From Nocardia sp. NBC_00416 (GTDB lineage Bacteria > Actinomycetota > Actinomycetes > Mycobacteriales > Mycobacteriaceae): 64,000 nucleotides of DNA. The first letter of the stretch is position 1; each line of letters begins with the position of its first letter. Shown piece by piece: positions 25,204-33,779 of this stretch. The position numbers and the translations under genes are program-made. The stretch is taken from assembly GCF_036032445.1 (NCBI RefSeq), contig NZ_CP107932.1, positions 5,706,501 to 5,770,500 on the forward strand, given 5' to 3'. The notes under the pieces were generated by a model. The model was given only the letters and a program-made list of their open reading frames with translations, was not told the DNA's origin and ran no database searches.

Positions 25204-25674
25204 GTGCAGCCGAACCCGGTGACCGATGTGAACGACACCGTCGTCGATCTCCTGGTCACCGCGGGTCGGCTCACGCGGGCGGCGGGCACGCTCAGCGTCG
25301 ACGACCTGCCGCGCGCCACCGTGCGAGCACTCGCAGTGCTCGACGAACACGGTTCACTGCGCGTCAGCGAATTCGCTCGTATCGACCGCACATCACAACC
25401 CACGGCGACCACGCTCATCGCCCGGCTGGTGGGGGAGGGATACGCCTCCCGGCATCGCGACCCGGACGACTCACGCGCTGTCGTCGTACAACTCACGCCG
25501 GCCGGGCGTGCCCGGCTCGCCGCCACCCGCGCATCCATGCGCGCGGCGCTATCCGGTCCGCTACCCGGTTTCGACACCGAACGCCTGACCGGACTCGCCG
25601 CCGACCTGCGGGAACTACTGGCGGCGATACGGGAATCGGCCGGAGACCACACGCAACCGAGGAAACACCGATGA
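25204..25674 (+). CDS. MarR-family regulator of the adjacent MFS gene
   Basis: A 156-residue winged-helix regulator: LRVSEFARIDRTSQPTATTLIARL is the recognition region and RDPDDSRAVVVQLTPAGRA the wing. An in-frame GTG at 25204 sits 5-8 bases after the TAATAATAT box and lacks a ribosome site, pointing to a leaderless start. It overlaps the transporter gene by four bases (ATGA). MarR-MFS pairs of this type normally repress their own operon until a drug or phenolic compound binds. The AT-rich stretch at 25170-25201 probably contains the operator. Confidence 0.85.
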   Translation: MQPNPVTDVNDTVVDLLVTAGRLTRAAGTLSVDDLPRATVRALAVLDEHGSLRVSEFARIDRTSQPTATTLIARLVGEGYASRHRDPDDSRAVVVQLTPAGRARLAATRASMRAALSGPLPGFDTERLTGLAADLRELLAAIRESAGDHTQPRKHR

Positions 25675-26915
25675 GCACCACGACCAGGACGGCCGACGCG
25701 CCGCCGACCAGCACATCGACCGGGCAGCCGAAGGCAGTCTGGGCCGTCGCCTTCGCCAGCGTTATCGCGTTCATGGGCATCGGCCTGGTCGACCCGATTC
25801 TCAAACCCATCGGTGAACAGCTCGACGCTTCGCCTTCGCAGGTATCGCTGCTGTTCACCAGCTATATGCTCGTCACCGGCGTGGCCATGCTCATCACGGG
25901 CGTCGTCTCCAGCCGGTTCGGAGCCAAGAAGACGCTGCTGGCCGGTCTGGCGCTCATCATCGTTTTCGCGGCCCTCGCCGGCATGTCCGGAACGGTCGGG
26001 CAGATCGTCGGATTCCGCGCGGGCTGGGGTCTGGGCAACGCGTTGTTCATCGCGACCGCACTGGCCACCATCGTCGGCGCCGCCAGCGGCGGGGTCGCGA
26101 AGGCCATCATCCTCTACGAGGCGGCGCTGGGTATCGGTATCGCCACCGGTCCGCTGCTGGGCGGGGTCCTGGGCGGAATCAGCTGGCGCGGTCCGTTCTT
26201 CGGAGTTTCGGTGCTGATGGCCGTCGCGTTCGTCGCGATCGTCGTGCTGCTGCCCGAGGGGCCGCGCGCCGCGAAACCGACCTCGCTGGCGGCGCCGTTC
26301 AAAGCGCTGCGGCACCGCGGGCTGCTGGTGGTCAGTCTGACCGCCCTGCTGTACAACTTCGGGTTCTTCACTCTGCTCGCCTACACGCCCTTCCCGCTGG
26401 ACATGGGCACCTACGCGATCGGCTTCATCTTCTGCGGCTGGGGCATTCTGCTGGCCGTCGCCTCGGTGTTCTTCGCGCCGAAGCTACAGGCACGCTTCGG
26501 CACCCTTCCGATGATCGCCGTGGCAGTCGCGCTGTTCGCCGCGGATCTGGCGGTGATGGCGATGTTCGCCGAGCACAAGCCCGTACTGATCGGTGGAGTG
26601 ATCCTGGCCGGGCTGTTCCTGGGTGTGAACAACACGCTGATCACCGAAGCTGTGATGATCTCCGCTCCGGTGGAACGGTCGACCGCGTCGGCCGCCTACA
26701 GCTTCGTCCGGTTCGCCGGCGGCGCCGCCGCGCCGTGGCTGGCCGGCAAACTCGGCGAGCACAGCATCTCGCTCCCGTTCTGGGTGGGTGCGGCATGTAC
26801 CGCGGTAGGCGTGGTGGTCCTGCTGCTCGGACGCTCCGCGCTCGCCCATATCGACGACCACGACCCGGCCCCGCACAGTGTGGAAGAAGCGCAGGCCGTC
26901 ACGGTTGGTGACTGA
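25671..26915 (+). CDS. MFS efflux transporter
   Basis: A 414-residue major facilitator with about 12 membrane helices. Motif A appears as GVVSSRFGAKKTLLAG between helices 2 and 3, and ILYEAALGIGIATGPLLGGVLGG in helix 5 resembles the antiporter motif C of drug:H+ efflux pumps. The start overlaps the MarR stop. It is probably a drug or metabolite exporter; no sterol link is visible although it lies between two halves of the KstR2 block. Confidence 0.85.
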   Translation: MSTTTRTADAPPTSTSTGQPKAVWAVAFASVIAFMGIGLVDPILKPIGEQLDASPSQVSLLFTSYMLVTGVAMLITGVVSSRFGAKKTLLAGLALIIVFAALAGMSGTVGQIVGFRAGWGLGNALFIATALATIVGAASGGVAKAIILYEAALGIGIATGPLLGGVLGGISWRGPFFGVSVLMAVAFVAIVVLLPEGPRAAKPTSLAAPFKALRHRGLLVVSLTALLYNFGFFTLLAYTPFPLDMGTYAIGFIFCGWGILLAVASVFFAPKLQARFGTLPMIAVAVALFAADLAVMAMFAEHKPVLIGGVILAGLFLGVNNTLITEAVMISAPVERSTASAAYSFVRFAGGAAAPWLAGKLGEHSISLPFWVGAACTAVGVVVLLLGRSALAHIDDHDPAPHSVEEAQAVTVGD

Positions 26916-27009
26916 CCTTCACAAGAGGTCATCGGCAGGTCCCGCGCACCAGCGGGGCCTGCCCTGTTTTCGGCTGCCCGGCCGGGCGTCGAGCGTAGGG
27001 TCGGGGGGT

Positions 27010-27765
27010 ATGACCGAAGCGCAGCGAGACGAGGTCCGGGTCGAGACGATCCAGAAAAGGGTGCGGGCCTACTTCGGCGGGCACCTGGTCGCCGACACCG
27101 TGCGTCCCGCCCTCGTCTGGGAAAACCCCTACTATCCGGCCTACTACATCCCAGTCGCCGATATGCGCGCGAAACTCGAACCCGACGGCAACACTCGCGT
27201 CTCGGCTCGCCGTGGCGAGGGAATCGGGCACGACGTCGTGGTCGACGGCGCCACCGCCGCCGGCGCCGCGCTGCGCTACCCGGACTCACCGTCACCGGAA
27301 CTACGTGACCTGGTGCGCCTGGACTGGGACGCGATGGACGAATGGTTCGAGGAGGACGAACCGATCTATGTACACCCACGCAGTCCCTACACGCGGGTGG
27401 ACATCCTGGCGAGCTCACGGCACGTTCGGGTGGAACTGGACGGCGTGACGCTCGCGGATTCACGATCCCCCCGGATCCTGTTCGAAACCGGGCTGCCCGC
27501 CCGCTTCTACCTGCCGCTCACCGATATCCGGATGGACCTGCTGCGGCCCTCGCAGACCCACACCAGCTGTCCGTACAAGGGCAACGCGGACTACTGGAAC
27601 GTCCGGATCGACGACACCGAATACCCGGACCTGGTGTGGATCTACCGAACTCCGACACCGGAGAGTCAGAAGGTCGCGGGGCTGGCCTGCTTCTACAACG
27701 AGAAGGTCGATGTGTACATCGACGGGGAACTCGAGGAACGGCCGCGGACTCCTTTCGGTGACTGA
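27010..27765 (+). CDS. Tandem DUF427 protein
   Basis: A 251-residue protein with two DUF427 units. The first covers about residues 15-110 (RVRAYFGGHLVADTVRPALVWE). The second covers about 125-235 (HVRVELDGVTLADSRSPRILFE, then YWNVRIDDTEYPDLVWIY). DUF427 is a small beta fold of unknown function that is common in actinobacteria. The start is the ATG at 27010, after GGGTCGGGGGGT. It stands alone, between an MFS gene and the convergent ipdC. Confidence 0.82.
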   Translation: MTEAQRDEVRVETIQKRVRAYFGGHLVADTVRPALVWENPYYPAYYIPVADMRAKLEPDGNTRVSARRGEGIGHDVVVDGATAAGAALRYPDSPSPELRDLVRLDWDAMDEWFEEDEPIYVHPRSPYTRVDILASSRHVRVELDGVTLADSRSPRILFETGLPARFYLPLTDIRMDLLRPSQTHTSCPYKGNADYWNVRIDDTEYPDLVWIYRTPTPESQKVAGLACFYNEKVDVYIDGELEERPRTPFGD

Positions 27766-27825
27766 TCGCGGGGTCGAGGGCGGAGTCTCGTGAGCTGGGG
27801 AGAGGTGTGGGCCGCTTCTAGAAGA

Positions 27826-27865
27826 CCGACACCCGCACCCCGCGGCTGCGGGGTGCGGGTGTCGG
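27826..27865. terminator. 18-bp perfect hairpin between DUF427 gene and ipdC
   Basis: Arms 27826-27843 and 27848-27865 are perfectly complementary around GGCT. It lies in the convergent gap 23 bases from the ipdC stop, so it probably ends transcription from both directions. Confidence 0.8.
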
Positions 27866-27887
27866 ACCTGCGCTCGTCTTGTTTCTG

Positions 27888-28970
27888 TCAGCCCGCCGAA
27901 TCGGCGGTGTGGGTGAGCGCTGCGATCGTGTCGATCCGCGCCACCGCGTCCGTGATGATCCGATCGATCAGTTCTCGGCAGGTCGGCAGGTCTTCCAGGA
28001 TGCCGCTCACCTGTCCGGCCGCCAGTACCCCGGCCTCCGTGTTGCCCTCGACCAGACCGGCGCGCAACAGCATCGGGGTGTTGGCGGCCATGACGACCTG
28101 CGACCAGGTGAGGTCCTTGGCCTTTCGCATCGCCAGGCCGTCCTTGACCAGCGTGGACCATTTCATTCCGGTCATGCTCTTGAACCGGGCCGCGTTGCCC
28201 ACGGCCGCGGTGAGTCCGCGAACTCGGCCGGAGTTCTCCAGTTTCTGCACGAGTTCGGTGTTCAGCACCCGGTGCGGCATACCGTCGACCTTTGTGGAGA
28301 CGACGGTTTCGCCGAGCCGCCGGCTCAGGTACTCCTGTTTGACCGAGTCGGGAACGCTGCTCTCCTGGGTCAGCAGGAAGCGGGTGCCCATGGCGATTCC
28401 GGCGGCGCCGTAGGCGAGAGCGGCGGCCAGGCCGCGCCCGTCGAAGAATCCGCCGGCCGCGACCACCGGGATGTCCACGGCGTCGAGAACCGACGGCAGC
28501 AGCAGGGTCGTCGCCACCGGGCCGGTGTGGCCGCCGCCTTCACCGCCCTGGACGATGACGGCATCGGCGCCCCAGGAAGCGACCTTCACCGCGTGCTTGG
28601 CCGCACCGATCGACGGGACGACCACGACGCCCGCGTCTTTGAGCTCGGCGATGAGTTCTTTCTTCGGCGCCAAGGCGAACGACGCGACCTTCACCTGCTC
28701 ACGGATCAGCAGGTCGATCCGCTCGGGCGCGTCGGAGGCGTCGGCACGGATGTTCACGCCGAACGGTTTGTCGGTCTGCGCCTTGGTCTTCGCGATGGCT
28801 GTTTCCAGCTCGTCGTAGGTCATGGTGGCCGAGGCCAGGATGCCCAGGCCGCCCGCGTTGGATGTCGCGGACACCAGACCCGGTCCCGCGACCCAGCCCA
28901 TGCCCGTCTGTACGACGGGATGCTCGATCCCGACGAGTTCGGTCAGGGGGGTCCGCAGCCGAGAGGTCAC
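27888..28970 (-). CDS. ipdC: IpdC, flavin-dependent oxidoreductase of HIP catabolism
   Basis: A 360-residue protein of the nitronate monooxygenase/2-nitropropane dioxygenase fold: VQTGMGWVAGPGLVSATSNAGGLG at the N-terminus, VIVQGGEGGGHTG, PVVAAGGFFDGRGLAAALAYGA and the phosphate site GAAGIAMGTRFLLT. IpdC (Rv3553 type) acts with IpdF to form HIEC-CoA, introducing a ring double bond. It starts at GTG 28970, overlapping the ipdB stop (GTGA). Last gene of the echA20-ipdA-ipdB-ipdC operon. Confidence 0.9.
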   Translation of the reverse strand: MTSRLRTPLTELVGIEHPVVQTGMGWVAGPGLVSATSNAGGLGILASATMTYDELETAIAKTKAQTDKPFGVNIRADASDAPERIDLLIREQVKVASFALAPKKELIAELKDAGVVVVPSIGAAKHAVKVASWGADAVIVQGGEGGGHTGPVATTLLLPSVLDAVDIPVVAAGGFFDGRGLAAALAYGAAGIAMGTRFLLTQESSVPDSVKQEYLSRRLGETVVSTKVDGMPHRVLNTELVQKLENSGRVRGLTAAVGNAARFKSMTGMKWSTLVKDGLAMRKAKDLTWSQVVMAANTPMLLRAGLVEGNTEAGVLAAGQVSGILEDLPTCRELIDRIITDAVARIDTIAALTHTADSAG

Positions 28971-29725
28971 TGCGGGACCTCCTTGTCGCGGATCTTCTTG
29001 GGATCCAGTACTTCGCGGATGATCCGCAGCTCCTCATCGGTCGGCAGACGTGATTCGCCCGCCGTCCCCAGGTCCGCGATCTCGAACGAGGTGTTCTGCG
29101 CGACCTCGTCCGCGGTGACCCCCGGGTGCAGGCTCAGCGCCCGCATGGTGTGCCCGGGGCCGCCGAAATCGAAGACGCCCAGATTGCTGATCACACGATG
29201 GATGTGATGGAACCGGAACGCGGGGTTGTCCGCGTCGACCTTGTCGTACCCGACACCTGCGACGATATCCACCTGCTCGCAGAACACTCGCTTACCGTGC
29301 CGCGGGATCCAGTAGCTGGTGGGATGGTTGACGGTGTTGCCGGGCGCGCCGCGGACGCCGAACATCTGCCGGGTGGGCTGCTGGAGCGGGCCGAAGGCGG
29401 AGAGGTTCTGGTTGCCGTAGCGGTCGATCTGGTTGGCGCCCATCACCACATGGCGACGGCCGGAGGCCAGCACGTCGAAGACCTTGCGGAACGGGATCCA
29501 GCCCTCGGCGGGCGCTTTGCCGCCGATCGGCGGTGTTTCCGCGAGGAACAAGGCCTCGCCGTCGGAGAGCAGCAGGTCGGGCTCGAAGGTGAGCTTCGCC
29601 AGTCGCGCGCCCAGTTGCGACATCGGCGACATGGGGCTGGCGAAGATCTCGCCGGCGTCGCGGAAGATCTCGGCGCAGGCGATCGCGCACACCTCGGCGC
29701 GGCTGATGGTTTCGGTGCTGGTCAC
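28967..29725 (-). CDS. ipdB: IpdB, beta subunit of COCHEA-CoA hydrolase
   Basis: A 252-residue CoA-transferase-like beta subunit. With IpdA it opens the last ring of the steroid by hydrolysing COCHEA-CoA, rather than transferring CoA. GANQIDRYGNQNLSAFG and VFDFGGPGHTMRALSLHPG are typical of the family. GTG 29725 follows GGAGGAGC and overlaps the ipdA stop; a longer in-frame start at 29806 lies inside ipdA and was rejected. Subunit genes are adjacent and coupled, as expected for an alpha2beta2 enzyme. Confidence 0.92.
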   Translation of the reverse strand: MTSTETISRAEVCAIACAEIFRDAGEIFASPMSPMSQLGARLAKLTFEPDLLLSDGEALFLAETPPIGGKAPAEGWIPFRKVFDVLASGRRHVVMGANQIDRYGNQNLSAFGPLQQPTRQMFGVRGAPGNTVNHPTSYWIPRHGKRVFCEQVDIVAGVGYDKVDADNPAFRFHHIHRVISNLGVFDFGGPGHTMRALSLHPGVTADEVAQNTSFEIADLGTAGESRLPTDEELRIIREVLDPKKIRDKEVPQ

Positions 29726-30600
29726 CGCTCCTCCTTGAATCGCGCGACAGCGGCCTGGTAGTCGGCTTCGGAGCCGCTGAGGTAGGTGTCGACGAAGGTC
29801 TGCCACGTCTCCGGCGAGCCGGCGGCCTCGACGTAGTGGCGCTGGAATTTCTCGTCCCGGCCGTAGCTTTCGCCGGCGAGAGTGAAGTGTGCGCCGTTGG
29901 GGGCTTCGACCACCGCGTCGACCATCATGCGGTTGAGCAGCAGAGCCTGTGGGGGAACGGATTTCACCAGTTCGTCGGTCTCCACGACACGCTCGACCGA
30001 GAGATAGCGCTTTTCGGCGGCCAGGCAGAACAGGTCGTCCATATAAGGGTCCACGCCCTGGTATGCGGCATTCCCGTGCGCGTCACCGATGTTCAGATGC
30101 ACGAGCGCCGCGTCGAGGTTCAGCGCGGGCATGGCGGTCAGGGTCTCGGGCCGGCCGTCCGGGCTCGGGTACGGGGAGGTGACGGTTTTCAGTTCGCCCT
30201 CCCAGAAGTTCGGCACATCCGATCCCAAGCCCGCGCGGATCGGCAGGAACGGCAGTCGCGCCGCCGCCGCCTCGAGCCCGCACTTGAGCATGCCTTCGTC
30301 CATTTCCCGGGCTATGAGCTGCCCGGAGGTCCGGGCTTTTGCGAACCAGGGGTCGTAGAACGGCGCCGAGTCGAGGGAGACGAAACCGTAGTAGGCCTTG
30401 CGGACCTTTCCGGCCGAGCACAACAGCCCCAGGTCGGGGCCGCCGTAGGTGACCACCGTGAGGTCGGTGACGTCCGATCGCAGCAGCGCGCGTACCAGGG
30501 CCATCGGCTTGCGCCGCGACCCCCAGCCGCCGATGCCGATTGTCATTCCGCTGCGCAGTTCGCCGACGATCTGCTCCAGCGTTTTCCGCTTGTCTCGCAT
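29722..30600 (-). CDS. ipdA: IpdA, alpha subunit of COCHEA-CoA hydrolase
   Basis: A 292-residue CoA-transferase-like alpha subunit. MTIGIGGWGSRRKPMALVRA forms the glycine-rich start, followed by TYGGPDLGLLCSAGKV, HLNIGDAHGNAAYQG and SVPPQALLLNRMMVDAVVEA. Together with IpdB it hydrolyses the ring C of COCHEA-CoA. I set the start at ATG 30600, with GGAGCGG upstream; ATG 30615 is also in frame. It follows echA20 closely. Confidence 0.92.
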   Translation of the reverse strand: MRDKRKTLEQIVGELRSGMTIGIGGWGSRRKPMALVRALLRSDVTDLTVVTYGGPDLGLLCSAGKVRKAYYGFVSLDSAPFYDPWFAKARTSGQLIAREMDEGMLKCGLEAAAARLPFLPIRAGLGSDVPNFWEGELKTVTSPYPSPDGRPETLTAMPALNLDAALVHLNIGDAHGNAAYQGVDPYMDDLFCLAAEKRYLSVERVVETDELVKSVPPQALLLNRMMVDAVVEAPNGAHFTLAGESYGRDEKFQRHYVEAAGSPETWQTFVDTYLSGSEADYQAAVARFKEER

Positions 30601-30616
30601 GGTTTTCCGCTCCATG

Positions 30617-31393
30617 TCAGTTCTTGTCCTTCTGCGCCGCCAGGTCTTCGTCGAAGCGTTCGCGGATCTCGTCGGAGGCTCCGGAGAGGTTCAGTTCGAA
30701 GGTGAATCCCTGCTCGAAGCGGTAGCTGCGGTGCACGTCCTGCAAGTCGATGCCGTTGAGCGCGCGTTTGGCGGCGCGGATGACCCGGCCGTCCTTGGCG
30801 GCGATGTCTTTGGCGACCTCGAGCGCGGCGGCATCGAGTTCCGCGCGGGGCACCACCTTCAGCACGGAGCCGAAGTGGTGCAGCTGCTGGGCCGTGGCGG
30901 TGCTCGCGGTGAAGAAGAGCGCGCGCATGAGGTGCTGGGGGACCAGCCGGGCCAGATGGGTGGCGGCGCCGAGTGCACCGCGGTCCACCTCGGGCAGGCC
31001 GAAGGTCGCGTCGTCGGAGGCGATGATGATGTCGGAGTTGCCGACCAGCCCGATACCGCCGCCGAGGCAGAAACCCTGGACCGCGGTGACGACCGGAACC
31101 GGGCAGTCGTAGACCGCGGCGAACGCCTCGAAGCAGCCGTGGTTGGCGTCGATCAGGGCCTGGTGGCCGGGTTTGCGCTGGATCTCCTTGATATCCACCC
31201 CGGCGTTGAAGCCGCGGTTCTCCGCGCGCAGGACCACCACGTTGGTCTGCGGGTCGCGCCCGGCCGCGCGGATCTCGTCGGCGAGGGCGAACCAGCCGTC
31301 CGACGGTATGGCGTTGACCGGCGGATAGTCGACCGTGACCACGGCGATACCGGCGGATTCCGAATGGCGCTTGATCCCCATCGCGTATCCCAT
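30617..31393 (-). CDS. echA20: EchA20, ring D hydrolase of HIP catabolism
   Basis: A 258-residue crotonase-fold enzyme; EchA20 hydrolyses HIEC-CoA to open ring D, giving COCHEA-CoA. NRGFNAGVDIKEIQRKPG and VQGFCLGGGIGLVGNSDIIIAS form the CoA and oxyanion sites, and GLPEVDRGALGAATHL the active-site loop. The start could be ATG 31393 or ATG 31381; neither has a strong ribosome site. It heads the ipdABC operon, divergent from an SDR gene, with a KstR2 box in the gap. Confidence 0.9.
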   Translation of the reverse strand: MGYAMGIKRHSESAGIAVVTVDYPPVNAIPSDGWFALADEIRAAGRDPQTNVVVLRAENRGFNAGVDIKEIQRKPGHQALIDANHGCFEAFAAVYDCPVPVVTAVQGFCLGGGIGLVGNSDIIIASDDATFGLPEVDRGALGAATHLARLVPQHLMRALFFTASTATAQQLHHFGSVLKVVPRAELDAAALEVAKDIAAKDGRVIRAAKRALNGIDLQDVHRSYRFEQGFTFELNLSGASDEIRERFDEDLAAQKDKN

Positions 31394-31420
31394 CTCGCAT
31401 CTCGAGCGTCTTGGCTAAGC

Positions 31421-31435
31421 AAGCAATTGCTTGGT
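31421..31435. promoter_or_regulatory. KstR2-type operator between echA20 and the SDR gene
   Basis: AAGCAATTGCTT is a perfect 12-bp palindrome; the 14-mer AGCAATTGCTTGGT matches AnCAAGnnCTTGnT with one mismatch. The divergent SDR has a GTG at 31447, 7 bases after TAGGTT, so the site covers its promoter. Confidence 0.88.
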
Positions 31436-31446
31436 AGGTTAACACG

Positions 31447-32259
31447 GTGGCACTCGAAATCGACCTGTCCCATCGCGTCGTTCTGGTAACCGGCGGCGTC
31501 CGCGGTGTCGGCGCCGGGATCAGCCGGGTCCTGCTGGCCGCCGGCGCCACCGTCGTGGCATGTGCCCGCCGCCCCGGCGACGCCCCGGTCGAAGTAGACG
31601 GGCGCGAGATCGACTTCCTGCCGTGCGACGTGCGCGATCCCGACGCGGTGCGCGAGATGATCGCCGAGATAGTCCGGCGGCACGGCCGGCTGGACCACGC
31701 GGTCAACAACGCGGGCGGGGCGCCCTACGCGCTGGCCCAGGACGCCAGCCCGAAGTTCCACACCAAGATCATCGAACTGAACCTGCTCTCGGCCCTGCAC
31801 GTCGCCCAGGCGGCCCACGCGGTGATCAGTCGGCAGGACGAGGGCGGGTCGATCGTCAATATCTCCAGCCTCAGCGGCCACCGGCCCTCGCCCGGAACCG
31901 CCGCCTACGGCGCCGCGAAGGCAGGGGTGGACGCCCTCACCGTCTCACTGGCAGCGGAGTGGGCGCCCCGGGTCCGGATCAACTCGCTGGTCGTCGGCGC
32001 GGTGGAAACCGAGTTGAGCGAACTGCACTACGGCGACGCCGCCGGGGTGGCAGCTGTCGGGCAGACCATCCCCATGGGGCGCCTGGCCCGGCCCGAGGAC
32101 GTCGGCAACGGTGTGGCCTTTCTGCTCTCCCCGCTCGCCTCCTATATTTCCGGCGCGACCCTGCAGATCCACGGCGGCGGCGAACCCCCGGCGTTCCTCT
32201 CGGTGGCGACCGCCCCGCATTCCGCCGACCAGGCGCAAGCCGGACCCGCACACCCGTAG
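31447..32259 (+). CDS. Short-chain dehydrogenase, Rv3549c-like
   Basis: A 270-residue SDR: cofactor loop VTGGVRGVGAGISRVL, NNAGGAP, catalytic Ser in VNISSLSGH and YGAAKAGVDAL. It is divergent from echA20, as Rv3549c is from Rv3550 in mycobacteria, and starts at a probable leaderless GTG under a KstR2 site. It would be an alcohol/ketone dehydrogenase of ring C/D metabolites, substrate not proven. Its C-terminal 20 residues (HSADQAQAGPAHP) are atypical, disordered sequence. Confidence 0.85.
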   Translation: MALEIDLSHRVVLVTGGVRGVGAGISRVLLAAGATVVACARRPGDAPVEVDGREIDFLPCDVRDPDAVREMIAEIVRRHGRLDHAVNNAGGAPYALAQDASPKFHTKIIELNLLSALHVAQAAHAVISRQDEGGSIVNISSLSGHRPSPGTAAYGAAKAGVDALTVSLAAEWAPRVRINSLVVGAVETELSELHYGDAAGVAAVGQTIPMGRLARPEDVGNGVAFLLSPLASYISGATLQIHGGGEPPAFLSVATAPHSADQAQAGPAHP

Positions 32260-32301
32260 CTCGACGACCACAGATATCGACCATCGACGATAGGAACGGA
32301 C

Positions 32302-33213
32302 ATGGCAACCGAGGGCATCTGCGCCGGACGGATCGTGATCATCACCGGCGCGGGCCGGGGCATCGGCAGGGCGCACGCGCTGGCGTTCGCCGCGGAAGGA
32401 GCCAAGGTCGTGGTCAACGACCTCGGATCGACCCTCAGCGGGGAATCGACCGCGGAAACCCCTGCCGAACAGGTGGTCTCAGAAATTCGTGCCGCCGGAG
32501 GCGAAGCGATCGCCAACGGTGACGATGTGGCGAGCTGGGACGGCGCGCAACGGCTCATCCAGCAGGCCGTCGATACTTTCGGCGGACTGGACGTCCTGGT
32601 CAACAACGCCGGATTCGTCCGCGACCGCATGCTGGTGAACCTCGGCGAAGACGAATGGGATTCGGTGGTGAGAGTCCACCTCAAGGGCCATTTCGCCACC
32701 ATGCGTCACGCAGCCGCCTACTGGCGCGCGGAATCCAAAGCCGGGCGCAGCGTGGACGCCCGCATCATCAACACCAGCTCCGGCGCCGGACTGCAGGGCA
32801 GCGTCGGCCAGGGCAACTACGGCGCCGCGAAAGCGGGTATCGCCGGCCTGACCCTCACCGCCGCAGCAGAATTCGCCCGCTACGGCGTCACCGTCAACGC
32901 GATCGCCCCCTCCGCGCGCACCCGGATGACCGAAACCGTCTTCGCCGACATGATGGCCACACCGGACAACGGCTTCGACGCCATGGCTCCGGAGAACATC
33001 TCGCCGATCGTGGTGTGGCTCGGCAGTACCGAATCAACGGGAGTCACCGGACGGATGTTCGAAGTCGAGGGCGGCCGTCTCGCACTGGCCGAGGGTTGGC
33101 GGCACGGAGTGCCCGTCGACCGGGGCGCCCGGTGGAATCCGGCCGAACTCGGATCGGTAGTCACGGAACTGCTCGCGAAGGGCGCGACACCGGAACCGGT
33201 GTACGGCGCGTAA
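32302..33213 (+). CDS. Short-chain dehydrogenase, Rv3548c-like
   Basis: A 303-residue SDR, 42 bases after the preceding one and probably in the same operon. The cofactor site ITGAGRGIGRAHALAFA, NNAGFVRD and active-site SSGAGLQGSVGQGNYGAAKAG are intact. The arrangement of two adjacent SDRs matches Rv3549c-Rv3548c. The length of about 300 and the tail PENISPIVVWLGSTES resemble 17beta-hydroxysteroid or beta-hydroxyacyl-CoA dehydrogenases such as Hsd4A at 60391. Start ATG 32302 has AGGAACGG upstream. Confidence 0.85.
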   Translation: MATEGICAGRIVIITGAGRGIGRAHALAFAAEGAKVVVNDLGSTLSGESTAETPAEQVVSEIRAAGGEAIANGDDVASWDGAQRLIQQAVDTFGGLDVLVNNAGFVRDRMLVNLGEDEWDSVVRVHLKGHFATMRHAAAYWRAESKAGRSVDARIINTSSGAGLQGSVGQGNYGAAKAGIAGLTLTAAAEFARYGVTVNAIAPSARTRMTETVFADMMATPDNGFDAMAPENISPIVVWLGSTESTGVTGRMFEVEGGRLALAEGWRHGVPVDRGARWNPAELGSVVTELLAKGATPEPVYGA

Positions 33214-33227
33214 AAGCTGTATATATT

Positions 33228-33284
33228 GCCCCGCCTTCGGCGGGGCGGGGCTGTGTTTATTTGCCCCGCCTTCGGCGGGGCGGG
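33228..33284 (+). terminator. Two tandem CCCCGCC hairpins after the SDR operon
   Basis: GCCCCGCC and GGCGGGGC form an 8-bp stem with a TTC loop at 33228-33246, and the same hairpin recurs at 33263-33281. Each is preceded by a TT. They lie just after the operon end and act most simply as a double terminator. The second copy also forms part of the outer arm of the element at 33251-33778. Confidence 0.65.
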
Positions 33285-33778
33285 TCGGGGCCCTCGTTAA
33301 CCCCGGTTCTTCACTCCGGCGCTCAGTCGCTGCGCTCCTTCGCTCTGTCGCTCCAGAACCGGGGCGGGCCCCGACCGTGGGGGTGGGCTGTCGGGATGGG
33401 GCGAGCGGTGCGGGCGGGCCGCAACCTTTGTGGGCCTCGCTGGACTCGGCGCAGGGTGGGTGCGGCGGCGCGCGGGGGCAACCATTCGAGGTGTGCCCGT
33501 GCGGACCAGCATGCTGAGAGCCGTGCGCTGTGCAGCCCCTGGACAACAGGATCGGTGACAAGGTCTGCCTGTGCGGACGGGTCGGCAATGGTCCGGGAGG
33601 TCCGTACGCGACGTAACCGCTCGGCGCCGAGTCCAGCGAGGCACTTAATGGGTTGAGGCCCGTCCCGGCGTTCAGTCCTCGAAAGCGCATGAGGCGAAGC
33701 CTCGAGTCTCGAGGGCTGAACGCCGGGACCAAGGGGGCCTCAACCCCGCGACGCCGCAGGCGGCGCAAATAAACACAG
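33251..33778. repeat. 528-bp element built of nested inverted repeats
   Basis: The outer arms, CTGTGTTTATTTGCCCCGCC (33251-33270) and its complement at 33759-33778, match at 19 of 20 positions. Inside are three further pairs: a double stem at 33284-33293 with 33366-33375 and 33301-33310 with 33355-33364; an 18-bp perfect pair at 33435-33452 and 33624-33641; and a long hairpin with arms 33662-33682 and 33709-33729 (20 of 21), extended by 33650-33660 with 33737-33747. No gene is supportable inside. It could be a structured RNA, a MITE-like element or a folded DNA site. Confidence 0.7.
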
Positions 33779-33779
33779 A

